NCBI GenBank assembly: GCA_019321725.1
Contig: CM033109.1
Span: 11,811,993 to 11,875,992 of the forward strand
DNA: 64,000 bases
Direction of reading: 5' to 3'
Origin: Paulownia fortunei
Lineage: Eukaryota; Streptophyta; Magnoliopsida; Lamiales; Paulowniaceae
Part shown: in pieces, positions 11,516 through 24,045 of the stretch
Layout: the number at the start of each line of letters is the position of its first letter
Numbering within the stretch: position 1 is the first letter of the stretch
The notes under the pieces: generated by a model
The model's input: the letters and a program-made list of their open reading frames with translations, nothing else
Database searches by the model: none
Told to the model about the DNA's origin: nothing
Translations under genes and position numbers: made by a program

Positions 11516-13468
11516 CAGAGTGGCTTATTTTAAAACAAAATAGAGTTTTCAAAATAAAATACAAAATAGTTCGAAGCATGGCATATGAACAAATCTCTGT
11601 CCGTCCGTTCTACAGACTCAGTCAAGCTCTAAACCTGTACATTTCCACCTGCATCACATGAATCTAATGAGCTAAAGGCTCAATAAGATGAAACTGGTGC
11701 AATAACAAATAACCTATATGCACATCTCATAAATCATTAAATACATTATTCTATTTAATAACTTTCATTCATAAATCATTCTTTAGGGCCCTTGAACTGT
11801 GGTACCTAACTAATAGCGATAGACCGTGGTTTTCAGAACTTGTTCATAATGATTGGCCAATAAGAGAACTAATACGTGGTTTCCATACGTGGTCTTTCAA
11901 CCTCAGGTATTAGATGTATTCTATCTCATTCATTGTGGCTTTCCTATACCGATTTTTCAACCTCAAGTATTTGCCACCATAGTTGGGTCTGCCGGTTCCT
12001 CATGGGTCCCTTGTCTACCCAACCATTAATCAAGCACCATACTTCCTTTTCAAAAACCTCATTATATCCTTAATAGTATCATGCTTCATAAACCATAAAT
12101 GCATCAAACATTATATCATTTCACAAATAATAACAATCACATTAAAACATGAATAATATTATATGATTCTTGTGATAGAGCAAATGAAAGCTTCAACCTA
12201 CCTCAAGTTCACTTTGTGCTAAGTGAAAAGGTCAATCTCTTCGGAAGGTAGGATGTGTTAAATGACCAACATAATCAAATCATATACTTTTTAATATTCT
12301 TTTTATAAATCATGTAGTCTATTCTACTTAAAATCATATACACTTTTCAATCTTTTGTAAACAATTCCATATCAATTACATAACCTTATAAACAATGCAT
12401 ACTCCATATTTTACTACTAATTCAAGACATTAAACATTAGGAAGCATTAAATAACTAATAATTCAAACATAATTATTAGGGCAACCCACAAAACATGAAC
12501 ACAATCCGATTTAAAATGATGTAAACTTGATTCTAACTTATATTGATTCTAACCTTCAATTAAGCAAACTAATTGCTATTGTTCATAATCATTTGTAGTC
12601 ACCTTCAAACACAATATAAGCATTACAAAATCAATAGAAACAAGTAAATTTAACAATTTCACAAGACTATCAATTTTGCTAAAAACTAGCTTAACTAGCT
12701 TGGTTTTGGCTTCAAGGGTAACTTAAGTTTTCAATCATACAAAAACATACTAAAACATGTAACCATCCAAGATACTATAAATTCATCATAAGAAACATTG
12801 AAAAAGAATATACCTTGATTAAGTTGGAATTAAGCTTCAAAATCAATGATTTTCAAGCTTAAAAGAGTGAAAACTTGTTCTAGTTTGTGTTATATGGATT
12901 CCTATGGATTGAATTCAAAGAAACTTAGGAGAATAAGGGCTGGTCATTTTTGAGGTGCTTCCACAAGAAATATGGATGAAAATGATTTATTTGACATTTG
13001 AAAGAGAGGTAAGTGAAGGGCTATGAATGGTTGCAACATGCTTGGTGTCTTCTCATGCCAAAAGCCATGTTTATGGGCTAGGAAGATGAAAAAAATTGAT
13101 GCTTTGGTGTTATAATCAAGTGCAATGCGGTTTAGAATGATTCCATGCAACCCAATCAACCAACCAATCAAATTGCACCATTTTGCATACTTTTAGTTCT
13201 TAGCCAAATGTAACATATTTCAAGTAAATATTTAGGCAATTAATCACTTTATCATATAACTAGTATGGAGCAATAAATAATTCATCTCATGGCCATTCAA
13301 CACATCAATCTTCTTTAACCGAGATACCGAGCTTTTCACTACAAAAAGGCTCTTAAGGAATATGTTAAATCAAGAAACAAAAGTTTGATCTCATATTTCA
13401 TGTACTAATACATGTTAAAGCATAACTGAAGCATATAATAACAATTATTCATGTTCATGCAATCATGA
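11516..13468 (-). repeat. A2 5' LTR, truncated at both ends
   Basis: It starts about 193 bp into the LTR at the CATAA junction and stops near 13468, about 100 bp short of the GGGCATTACA end. Relative to the 5547-7825 LTR it lacks about 35 bp after GAATTCAA (near 12918). It shares private bases with the A4 LTR, such as GAATGATTCC (13135-13144) where the other LTRs have AATAATCTCC. Confidence 0.88.
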
Positions 13469-13515
13469 TAATTGAAGGACTAATACCTTTTAAATCAGAA
13501 ATTGACCAACCTATA

Positions 13516-15152
13516 TGTAATAACCAAGCCTCACACTACTCACTTGGCCAATATGATTCATGCACTATATGCTACTTATATGCTAATTTGCATTAACATC
13601 TACATCGCATCTTTTATAGCATTCTTAATCATTATACCTCCAATGTTATCACTTGATGTTAGTGGTTGAGATCCAACAACCTAATTAAGTGATTCTATAT
13701 TTAGATAAGATAAAGAATAGATTGATCAATATAATGGATATTCATAGGTTGTATGTTATAATTTTAGAAGTGTTAAAGGTGTTACTAGTAAGCTTATATG
13801 ATTCGATTCTATTTGATCGAGGTGTTTTAAAGGTATACATCCATAGATTAACATACTTGGGATATCGGACATGATATAATGTGATTTAAGTGTCATAATA
13901 CAAGGTTCATATGTGCATGTGATTTTAATGAAAACTAGACAATCATTTAAGAATCGGATGTCGATCGGTTTGGAAATCGAATGAACGGTTAAGAAATTAG
14001 GGCATAATGTATTATCCGATCATATGAAGATTAAAGTAGATTGTACATAGATAAATAAGTAATGAGAAACACTAGACTAGGGCTGTATAAGGTGTGAAAA
14101 ATATCAGATTTGAATCACAACTTGACACCTCAACCTTGCCACCTCAAGCTTCCACCTCAACCTTTCTTCATTTCTACCTTGAGCCACGACCAAAAACTAT
14201 TTTTTGAGATATTTCACTTCCAAAACCCTCATATTGAATGTTATAAATTGCTCTCAAGTAATTCCAAGTAAATAAAAAAAGTGAAGGAAGCAAAGGGAAG
14301 TAAGGAGGAGCAAGTTGAATCTAAAATCTTTGCATAGGTGAGCTTTAATTCATGTTTTTGATTTAAGTTCTTGAATTTTTTTAGGCTTTATGATTTTTAA
14401 AGCTTCTAATATTGATTATAATCATGTTAGGATGTTATTTATGGTCTTTTAGTTCACAAAAGAAGGATTTTTAGTTGCAAAATCACAATAAAAATCACTA
14501 GGGATAGAAATTGTATTATTTGCTGATTTTTTATATTTATGCTTTATATGTATAATAACTTGATTACAACCTGTGTATTTCACCATATATGTGTTTATAT
14601 ATGAGTCTAGGTGATGTATGTAAGTTTAGAGAGGTTATAAATTGTAATATAGTGTGATAATTAAAGAGGTGCTGAAAACTGTCTTATTTGAAATTCAGAT
14701 TCTGTCCTATGTGAATGGTGCTGGTTTTACATCAATAAATCCATTAGTTTTGGTAGTAATTTGACCTTGTTGTATCTTTATATGTGTTATCTAAGTATGG
14801 TGGAAATTTGGGAGTGATTGAATGTACTTAAGGGTGCCAAAACCATTAATGTCATGAAGTGTGCAAAACTATCACGGTAGGAAAATAATTTGTTTCAGTA
14901 TGTTGTGAAGAGAGCTAAACTTGGGAAGCTATATCCATGAGTTTTAGCAATTCTATGATATGGTTACATTTATATACATGTTATTTAAGTGTGGTAAAAA
15001 TTTGGGAGTGATTGGATATGTTTAGGTATGCAAAATTATCATGCAACTAAATTGAACAAGAAGTAAATATGAATATGTGAATCTGTCTCATTTGATAACT
15101 TAGCATATTTCAACCTAGACATGTTGCTATTGAGTGTTAACAATTAGGTACA
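13516..15152 (+). repeat. Family E LTR, 5' part (E1)
   Basis: It begins TGTAATAACCAAGCCTCAC and follows the complete copy at 34874-37752 for about 1.64 kb, through TATTGAGTGTTAACAATTAGG. It stops where an A-type LTR begins at 15153. A short stretch of 47 bp (13469-13515) between it and the A2 LTR is not recognised. The sense strand is inferred from the TG...GGGTGTTACA layout of the full copy, which resembles the A LTR. No coding region of family E is in the window. Confidence 0.75.
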
Positions 15153-16013
15153 TTGTAACACCCTTAACCTAACTGCAGAGCCTAAACAAACTGATACAGT
15201 TAAGTCAAGAAATGTTAATTTTTCATCTTTACTAGAGTTATGGTTTTTAATAAAAGTTCCCATTCTTAGCTATAAGAGAAAGAACTTGAATCATTTTTAA
15301 CACACCATATACATATATCAAAACTGAGTACATCTGTTTACAAAACCATAACAGAGCGGCTTATTTAAAAACAAAACAGAGTTTTCAAAATAAACTACAA
15401 AACATGTCGAAGCATGGCATATGAACAAATCTCTGTCCGGCCGCTCTAGAGACTTAGTCAACCTCTAAACCTGTACATTTCCACCTGCATCACATGAATC
15501 TAATGAGCTAAAGGCTCAGTAAGGTGGAACTGATGCAATAACAAATAACATATATGCACATCTCATAAATCATTAAATGCAATATTCTATTTAATAATTT
15601 CATTCATAAATCATTCTTTAGGGCCCTTGAAGTGTGGTACCTAACTAATAGTGATAGACCATAGTTTTCGGAACCTGTTCATAATGATTGGCCAATAAGA
15701 GAACTAATACGGGGTTTCCATACTTGGTCTTTCAACCTCAGGTATTAGCCGTATTCTATCTCATTCATTGTGACTTTCCTATACCGGTTTTTCAACCTCA
15801 AGTATTTGCCACCATTTGTTGGGTCCGCCGGTCCCTCCCGCGTCCCTCGTCTACCCGACCATCAATCAAGTACCATACTTCCTTTTCAAAAACCTCATTA
15901 TATTCTTAATAGTGTCATGCTTCATAAACCATAAATGCATCAAACATTACATCATTTGACAAACAACAACAATCACATTAAAACATGAACAAACATTATA
16001 TGATTCTTGTGAT
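15153..16013 (-). repeat. A-family LTR fragment
   Basis: It starts with TGTAACACCC and follows the full LTR for about 860 bp, ending at the N gap. The five bases before it are GTACA. It interrupts the family E LTR, so it is younger than E1. Whether a full element was attached cannot be told because of the gap. Confidence 0.85.
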
Positions 16014-16113
16014 NNNNNNNNNNNNNNNNNNNNNNNNNNNNNNNNNNNNNNNNNNNNNNNNNNNNNNNNNNNNNNNNNNNNNNNNNNNNNNNNNNNNNNN
16101 NNNNNNNNNNNNN
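16014..16113. other. Assembly gap, 100 N
   Basis: Exactly 100 N, the usual placeholder for a gap of unknown size. A-type LTR lies on the left and family B LTR on the right, so the true junction between them is unseen. Any open frame drawn across it is an artefact. Confidence 0.98.
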
Positions 16114-17080
16114 GTTGCCATACGGGTAAAAAGGGCAAAATAGGTTTTTAGCCCTCTTTAGGGCTTCTCCTATCTGATTTTAAGGACCCCAAAGAGCCTC
16201 CAAAGATATTCTGGAGGTGAAGAGTTGTTCTTGGATGGAAGAAGGCTGCTTGATAGTGAGAGCTTGCTGCTGGCAGAGAGCTTCCATTTCACAAATTGGT
16301 GAAACAATTTCCATGCTCTTTCTTATGTATTTCTTGATGTTATATTCATATATGATGAAACTAAATATTTCTTTCTAGAGGATGATGTAACCTTATTTGA
16401 AATTATGTTTTGAATTCCAAATATTATTAGTTCAAGTTATTCATCTTGTTGTATTATCTTATTTAGTATTGCATCTTGATTATTTGGCCATTAATTGAGA
16501 GTGTTTGATGTATGAGATTCGATACTCGAGAGAGGAATATTATGCATGATTATAAAGATAACATAACCTAGGAATCATAGAGTTGAGAAGCTTATGAAAC
16601 CTTTGAAGTTTTAAAGAATAATTCATTAAACCTTTGTAGAGTTTTATCTTGAGTTTATAGAGATATTGAAATTCATATTAAAACTCATAATCAATTCGGC
16701 ACTCGAGAGAGGGAATTGATAAGCATAGGAATTCTTGACTTACATATATTGTTGACTTGAATTAGTATATTTTGGAAGGAAGAACATAGGTGATAATTAT
16801 GTGAGTCATTCCTCTAGAATTTTTATTATAAAGTGTTTGTTGTATTGCTTCTAAGAACTCTAGTTTTATCTTTGCAATTTTTATCTTATTCTACTTTGTT
16901 TACCAATCATCACTTAATTTTCTAGATAAAATTAGCACTATTTGAACTACAATACTTGCTGCAAATTTGGTTACAATCCTTGTGGATACGATACTCAACT
17001 CACTGTTGTATTAAAACTTGACACTGTACACTTGCGGTTTGCAAAATATATCACGAACAGAAAGCATGAAGCCTGTGCTG
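16114..17080 (+). repeat. Family B (Athila-like) LTR
   Basis: The sequence from the gap to GCGGTTTGCAAAATATATCACG matches the reverse complement of 53445-54300 in order: a CACAAATTGGTGAA block, TTTCTAGAGGATGATGTAA, CTCGAGAGAGG (twice), and the closing CTTGACAC..CACTTGCGG. Its end also matches 1-335. The left end is lost in the gap. Confidence 0.72.
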
Positions 17081-18331
17081 GGAATCTTGAAATTTACCCT
17101 TTGAAATTAGTGACGCCTGACTCCTTGGAGTTTTCGACAAATAGAAAATCTAGCAACTAATTGGGGCGCAACTTTCCCAATAGAGAGAAATTCAAGAAAA
17201 ACTTATCCATAAGATTGATCATCACACTTCACATCTATTGTCATGATAATTCTTAAATGCCCAAATTAGTTGGTAAACAAGTATAAAAACATTACAACAA
17301 ATTTTATCACATAGCAATATTAGGCTTTAATTTTGTAAATGATCACACGAGCATACAGAACCATAATATAATGAACAAAAAAAATAGAAAGACCAAAATT
17401 GCCAGACTAGCTAACTCTATCTCGACTATCGAGGTGTTCGTCGAGCAACCCTAGTCAAGGTTGTACCTCATTCAGAGTAGGTACAACCTCAATCTAGGTA
17501 GAGCAAGCTTGATTAGGACTAAGTCGACAACCAACCCTAGTTGACTAGTTAAGGCTCTACTTTGATTGAGATCAGGCGAACTCTGAGATCCACGCTAGGC
17601 GAGGAACCATTACCTAGGAGACGAGGCAACCTTGCCTCTACCTGACGAAGGCGACCTCCTATCGCTGGCACCTTGACTGGCCAAAAGAGGTGGTCTGACA
17701 TAGGCGCTATCTAGATCTCTGCCTATCCCTCACTCCTCTAAACATTAAAATCTAAAAATAAGAAAAATTACAAATAAGTCATAAAAACTTAAAATTAAAA
17801 AAAAAATATCATATTTTACCACTAAAACTAAAAATTACTATTTTGACCCCCCAAAATGGCTAAGATGGCGATGGACTTCATATAAAGCAAGTAGTATTTC
17901 TGAGAAGACCATTTCCACTGTCAGAAATGCTATTTTTTTAAAAATGGACACTGTTGACTTTTCAGTCAAAATAGACCTTATGTCAAAAAACTCAAATGCA
18001 ATTTACATCAATGAACTTTTATACTTCACACAACCATGAGTTAAGTCCAACCAGTCGATGATTTACAACCAGCTAACCTCCCTTCTATGTAACTTACCTG
18101 AGAGTTGGGTACAAAACCTAATAATATACAGAGTCTAATAATTAAAAAAGCCCAAAGTTCACCAAGAATATAGGAGGTCATATTTGTGTATGCACCCAAC
18201 TACATAGAATCATGTTGAGTTGGTTTGTTTCCAACCAATAGAGGGATTTTAACTTAATTGATAGGTTCCAAACAAATTAATATCCAGTTTGATGCTTTTT
18301 ATTTTGTTTTGTAGGAAATACTTCGTGTGGA
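17081..18331. other. Unassigned stretch, partly GC-richer
   Basis: No coding domain is recognised. The first 80 bp after the LTR could be leader sequence of a family B element, but no clear primer site was found. Bases 17400-17730 are richer in G and C than the surroundings and hold short words repeated in both orientations (CTAGGCGAGG, ACCTAGGAGACGAGG). The last 60 bp end in TTTTGTTTTGTAGGAAATACTT, and may continue at 32711 on the other side of array 2. Confidence 0.4.
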
Positions 18332-20584
18332 TGTAACACCCCTTAACCTAACTTAGAGCCTAAACAAGCTGATACAGTTAAGTCAACAAATATAATTTTT
18401 CATCAATACTAGAGTTATAGTTTTAATAAAAGCTTCCATTTTGAGCTATAAGAGAAAGAGCTTGAATCGTTTTAAACACACCATATACATATATCAAAAC
18501 TTAGTATATTTGTTTAAAAACCATAACAGAGCGACTTATTAAAAATAAAATAGAGTTTTCAAAATAAACTACAAAACAGTTTAAAGCATGACATATGAAC
18601 AAATCTCTATCCAACCGCTCTAGAAACTCAGTCAAGCTCTAAACCTGTACATTTCCACCTGCATCACATGAATCTAATAAGCTGGTGCAATAACAAATAA
18701 CATATATGCGCATCTCATAAATCATTAAATGCATTATTTTATTTAATAACTTTCATTCATAAATTATTCTTTAGGGCCCTTGAAGTGTGGTACCTAACTA
18801 ATAGCAATAGACCGTGGTTTTCAAAACCTGTTCATAATGATTGGCTAATAAGAGAACTAATACAGGGTTTCCATACTTGGTCTTTCAACCTTAGGTATTA
18901 TCCATATTCTATCTCATTCATTGTGGCTTTTCTATACCGATTTTTCAACCTCAAGTATTTGCCACAATTTGTTGGGTCCGTCGGTCCCTCCCGTGTCCCT
19001 TGTCTACTCGACTATCAATCAAGTACCATATTTTCTTTTCAAAAACTTCATTATATCCTTAATAGTATCATGCTTTATAAACCATAAATGCATCAAACAT
19101 TACATCATTTCACAAATAATAACAATCACGTTAAAATATGAACAAACATTATATGATTCTTGTGATACGACAAATGAAAGGTTCAACTTACCTCAAGTTC
19201 ACTTTGTGCTAAGTGAAAAGGCCAATCTCTTTGGAAGATAGGATATGTTAAAGGCCTAACATAATCAAATCATTTACCTTTTAATATCCTTTTTATAAAT
19301 CATGTAGTCTATTCTACTTAAAGTCATATACACTTTTCAATCTTTTGTAAACAATTCTATATCAATTACATAACCTTAAAAACAATGCATACACTATATT
19401 TTACTACTAATTCAAGACATTAAATATGAGGGCAGCATTAAATAACTAAATTCAAACATAATTATTAGGGCAACCTACAAAACATGAACACAATCCGAAT
19501 TAAAAATGATGTAAATTTGATTCTAATTTAAATTGATTCTAACCTTTAATTAAGCAAACTAATTGTTATTGTTCACAATGATTTGTAGGCACCTTCAAAC
19601 ACAATATAAGCATTACAAAATCAATTGAAACAAGTCAATTAAATAATTTACAAGGCTATCAATTTTGCTAAAAACTAGCTTAACTAGCTTGGGTTTGGCT
19701 TCAAAGATAACTTAAGTTTTCAATCATATAAAAATATACTAAAATATGTAACCATCCAAGATACTACAAATTCATCATAAGAAACATTAAAAAGAATATA
19801 CCTTGATTAAGTTGGAATTAAGCTTTAAAATCAATAGTTTTCAAGCTGAAAATGGTGGAAACTTGTTCTAGTTTGTGTTCTATGGATTCCTACGAATTGA
19901 ATTCAATTTTTGTGAGTATGAGAGTGTAGAAATTTGGGAGAAACTTTGGAGAATAAGGGCTGGTCATTTTTTAGGTACTTCCAGAAGAAATATGGATGAA
20001 AATGATTTTTTTGACCTTTCAAAGAGAGATAAGTGGAGGGCTATGATTGGTTGCATCACACTTGGTGTCTTCTCATGCCAAAAGCCACATTTATGGGCTA
20101 CAGAGATGATAAAAATTGATGCTTTGGTGTTATAAATCAAGTGCAATGCAGTTTAAAATAATCTCCATGCAACCTAGTCAACCAACCAACTAATTGTACC
20201 ATTTTACATACTTTTAGTTCTTAGACAAATGTAACATATTTCAAGTACATATTTAGGCAACTAATCACTTTATCATATAACTAGTATGGAGAAATACAAA
20301 TAATTCATCTCATAATCATTCAATGCATCAATCTTCCTTAACCGAGGTACCGAGCTTTTCACTACAAAAAAGCACTTAAGGAATATTTTAAATCAAGAAA
20401 CAAAAGTTTGATCTCATATATCATGTACTAATGCATGTTAAAGCATAACTAAAGCATATAATAACAATTATTCATGTTCGTGCAATCATGCTATTTGTAT
20501 GCCATAATTCGATAATGCACATTAATTAGATGCAAAATGCTTATTATTGACTATGTAGGAGAGAATTGAGAATTGGGCATTACA
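18332..20584 (-). repeat. A3 3' LTR
   Basis: This 2253-bp LTR begins TGTAACACCCC and ends GGGCATTACA. It is essentially full length, with TG and CA at its ends on the plus strand. Its last 400 bp (20200-20584) look almost identical to 27000-27380. Confidence 0.93.
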
Positions 20585-20597
20585 ATCCTTCCTTCCT
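20585..20597 (-). other. Polypurine tract of A3
   Basis: The minus strand reads AGGAAGGAAGGAT directly before the LTR start. A4 has the same tract at 27381-27393, and A2 a one-base variant at 7826-7838. Confidence 0.7.
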
Positions 20598-22085
20598 TAT
20601 AAAATTTCATTTTCGAAATTTGACGTATCAAATAATTCTTGATATTTGCTCTGCATTTCTTCTTCTCTTTCCCATGTTGCTTCTTCTATAGCATGATTCC
20701 TCCACAATACTTTAACAAGTCGAATCTTTTTCGTTCTCAATTTTTTTTTCTTCCGATCTAGAATTTGCACTTGTTTCTTTTATAGGCTAAATCAGGAGTC
20801 AATTCCAACGATTTATAACTCAACTCATGAGAGGGGTTTGAAATGTACTTCCTCAACATAAACAGATGGAAAACATTGTGAACACTAGATAATGATGGAG
20901 GTAGAGCCACTCAATAAGCTTTATCACCAACTCTTTCAAGAATCTCGAATGGGTCGACATACCTTGGGCTTAGTTTTCCTTTCTTTCCAAATCTCATGAC
21001 ACCTTTCATGGGAGCTACTTTTAAGAACACATGATCCCCAATAACAAACTCTAGAACTTTTCTCCGTTTATCTGCATAACTTTTCTATCTACTTTGCACG
21101 ATCTTCATTCTCTTTCGTATCTTCTCCACTACCGTAATGGTATGTTGACCTATTTCTGGACCAAGTAAGCTTCATTCTCCAACTTCATCCCAATGAACTA
21201 GAGATCTACATTTCCTTCCATACAACGCTTCATAAGGCGCCATTCCAATTGTTGATTGGTAGCTATTATTATAAGTGAACTCCACTAATGGAAGCTTAGC
21301 ATCCCAACTCCCTTGAAAATCTAGCACACAAGCTCTTAACATATTCTCTAATATCTGAATAACCCTCTCTGATTGTCCATCACTTTGTGGATAAAAAATT
21401 ATACTGAATGCATGTTTTGTTCCCATGGCACTGTGTAAGCTCTTCCAAAATGCAAATGTAAACTTAGGATCTCTGTCGGATACTATTGAAATTGGCACCC
21501 CATGTAACCTGACTATCTCTTAATATATTGTTGAGCATACTGGTCCATATTGTATGTGGATTTCACTGGAAAAAAATGGGCTGATTTAGTTAATCTATCA
21601 AAAATCACCCATATGAAATTATACCCCTTTTGTGTTCTAGGTTATCTAAGCACAAAGTCTATTATAATGTGCTCCCATTTCCACTCTGGAATCAACAAAG
21701 GTTTCAACAAGTCTGATGGTCTTTGATGTTCAATTTTAAATTGTTACAAGTTAGACATTCAACCACAAATTTTGTCATATCTCTCTTTATTTTAGGCCAC
21801 CAATAATGTTGTTGTAAGTCCTTATATATTTTTGTGCTACCTGGGTGTACCGAGTAAGGAGTAGTATGAGATTCTTCTAAAATATCTATTTTTATGGCCT
21901 TTTTAAATGGCACACACAGTCTCCCTTTATGTCGAATAATCCCATCATCAGTAATAGAGAAGTCTGGCCTCTTTCTACCCTCAATCATTCTTTTCAATCT
22001 ACACAAAGACATGTCTACTTTTGACCTTCTTTGATTCTATCTTGAAGTACAGGTCTCAACACTAAGGCTGACAACGAACACTTTT
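20590..22085 (-). pseudogene. A3 integrase with chromodomain, broken
   Basis: The zinc domain (ESHTTPYSVH...VECLTC) is in 21704-22012 and the core with SDRDPKF and DGQSERVIQILE in 21172-21498. The catalytic first Asp region (about 21600-21690) and the second half lie in different frames. The chromodomain region (20600-20860) has a frameshift near 20780, where the glutamate-rich stretch after YEEK lacks bases. The core differs from A1 and A2 in the same way as A4 does (YPQSDGQSER, HWDEVGE). Confidence 0.88.
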
Positions 22086-23680
22086 TACCTTTAGGTACAA
22101 TTTCAAGCTCTAATCTCTCCAAATCCAGTAATATTGACTTTTGTATAATAAAAGAGAAGATGTGGATTTTCTACTCAATGCATCTGCAACCACATTCGCT
22201 TTACCAAGATGATATTTGATCACATAATCATAATCCTTCACAAGTTTTAACCATCTTCTTTGTCTCATATTTAGCTCTTTTTGGGTAAAGAAGTACTTCA
22301 AACTCTTATAAATCTGTGTATATCTCACACTTCTTACCATACAAATAATGTCTCCAAATTTTCAAGGCAAAAACCACAGCAGCAAGTTCCAAATCATAAG
22401 TTGAATAATTCTTTTCATATTCCTTCAATTGTCTTGAAGCATAGGCAATAACTTTCCCATTTTGCATTAAAACAACACCCAAACCATTTTTTGAAGCATC
22501 ACTATATACCACAAATTCACTAATTCTAATTGGAATTGTAAGAGCAGGAGCTGTAGTCAATTTATATTTTAGTTCTTGAAAACTTTTTTCACAAGTATCG
22601 GTCCACAAGAACTTCACATTCTTTCTTGTCAACATTGTCATTGGAGCTGCTATCTTTGAAAACCCCTAAACAAATCATCGATAGTACCATACTAATCCCA
22701 AGAAACTTCTTATTTCTGATACATTTGTTGGTGTTGGCCACTTAATGACAACTTCTACTTTGCCAGAATCAACAGAAATACCATCCTTGGATACCACATG
22801 ACTTAGGAATACCACTTGTTCAAGCCAAAACTCACACTTCTTGAATTAGTATACAATTATTTTTCCTTAAGAACTTGCAGCACAATCTTCAAATATTCTT
22901 TGTGTTCTTCTTTATCCTATGAATAAATTAGGATATCATCAATCAACACAAATCACAAATTTATCAAGATATTGCTTGAACACCCTATTCATTAGATTCA
23001 TAAAAGCTACAGGGGCATTAGTTAAACCGAAAGACATCACTAGAAATTCATAATGTCCATATCTTGTTCGAAATGCAGTCTTTGGTATGTTTTCTTCCTT
23101 GATGTTTAATTGATGATACCCAAAGAGCAAATCAATCTTAGAAAATACAGATGCCCTGCAATTAATCAAACAAATCATCCATTCTTGGAAGTAGATACTT
23201 ATTCTTGACTGTTACTTTATTCAACTCTCTATAATTAATGCACAACCGCAATGTACCATCCTTTTTTTCATAAACAACACAGGTGCTTCCCAAGGAGAAT
23301 AACTAGGGCGAAGAAAACCCTTATCAAGTAATTCTTGCAATTGAACTTTTAACTCTTTCAATTCTGTTGGTGCCATTCGGTATGGTGCTTTAGAAATAGG
23401 AGTAGTTTCTGACATAACATCAATCACAAATTCGATCTCTCAATTCGGTGGTAGTCCCAGTAAATCATCTAAAATACATCAAGAAATTCTTGAACCACAT
23501 CTATATTTTCTGGCTTCAATTGTGCTTCAACTGAGGTGTCCAGAACACTTGCCAAATATCCAACACAACTTTCATTCAACATTTTTTGAGCTTTCAAAGA
23601 AAATATAATTGGTAAGGATCGTGAGAATAAGGTACCACTAAACACAAATTGTTCTTCTCCAGGTGGCTGAAAAATCACAA
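22086..23680 (-). pseudogene. A3 reverse transcriptase and RNase H, broken
   Basis: RNase H motifs [34 protein letters not shown] and the LKYFFTQ region are present over two frames (22110-22641), with an inserted base near 22315 splitting the TDHKS motif. RT keeps [12 protein letters not shown] (23221-23427) and [11 protein letters not shown], then a missing T in the KKKDG run shifts the frame. At about 22945 an extra base in place of the [10 protein letters not shown] frame destroys the catalytic motif reading (it reads VICVD). Confidence 0.88.
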
Positions 23681-24045
23681 TTTTCTGTTACAATCAATTA
23701 TTGCATGATATTTGGTAAGCCAATCCATACCCAGAATAACCTTAAAATTTGGCATCGATAAAATAATGAGATCTGCGTAGAGAGTCCTATCACTAATTTG
23801 AATAGAACAAGCCTTTAACATTTGTTGGAATCCATTTCTTCCCCGGATGGAACAGTCACACTGTACCTTACTTTTAATAAATCTGGTGTAATGCCCAATT
23901 TTCTCACAAATGCATGTGATGCAAATGAAAGCGTAGATCTAGAAACTATCAATACAATTACAGGTATCCCAAAATTAAAATAGTACTTGTGACTATAGAA
24001 GCATCTGCATTAGCTTGTTCTTGTGTCATTGCATATACTCTCCCC
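23681..24045 (-). pseudogene. A3 protease, active site lost
   Basis: The domain lines up with A1 3839-4237, but the catalytic triplet codes Val-Ser-Arg instead of Asp-Ser-Gly (codons 23938-23946, plus strand TCTAGAAAC). Frameshifts occur near 23685 (one base short in TTTTCTGTTAC), near 23825 and at 23972, where a base is missing in the word for a Tyr-Gly motif. The protease is dead. Confidence 0.85.

Larger units (their letters stand above)
345..13468 (-). mobile_element. Array 1: tandem Tekay/Del-like Ty3/gypsy dimer (A1 + A2)
   Basis: Two minus-strand copies lie head to tail and share LTRs: truncated LTR (345-751), A1 body (752-5546), full LTR (5547-7825), A2 body (7826-11515), truncated LTR (11516-13468). 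LTRs read TGTAATGCCC...GTGATACA or GTGTTACA on the minus strand. The primer site matches initiator tRNA-Met and integrase ends in a chromodomain, which together point to the Tekay/Del chromovirus lineage, known for LTRs above 2 kb. Such arrays normally arise by unequal recombination between LTRs. The same layout recurs in array 2 at 18332-32710. Confidence 0.85.

Noticed and set aside
13689..13874. 61-codon frame in the family E LTR
   Set aside because: The matching part of E2 (35100-35280) is not open in the same way.
15947..16138. 63-codon frame across the N gap (and those at 63307-63639)
   Set aside because: The reading through N has no meaning.
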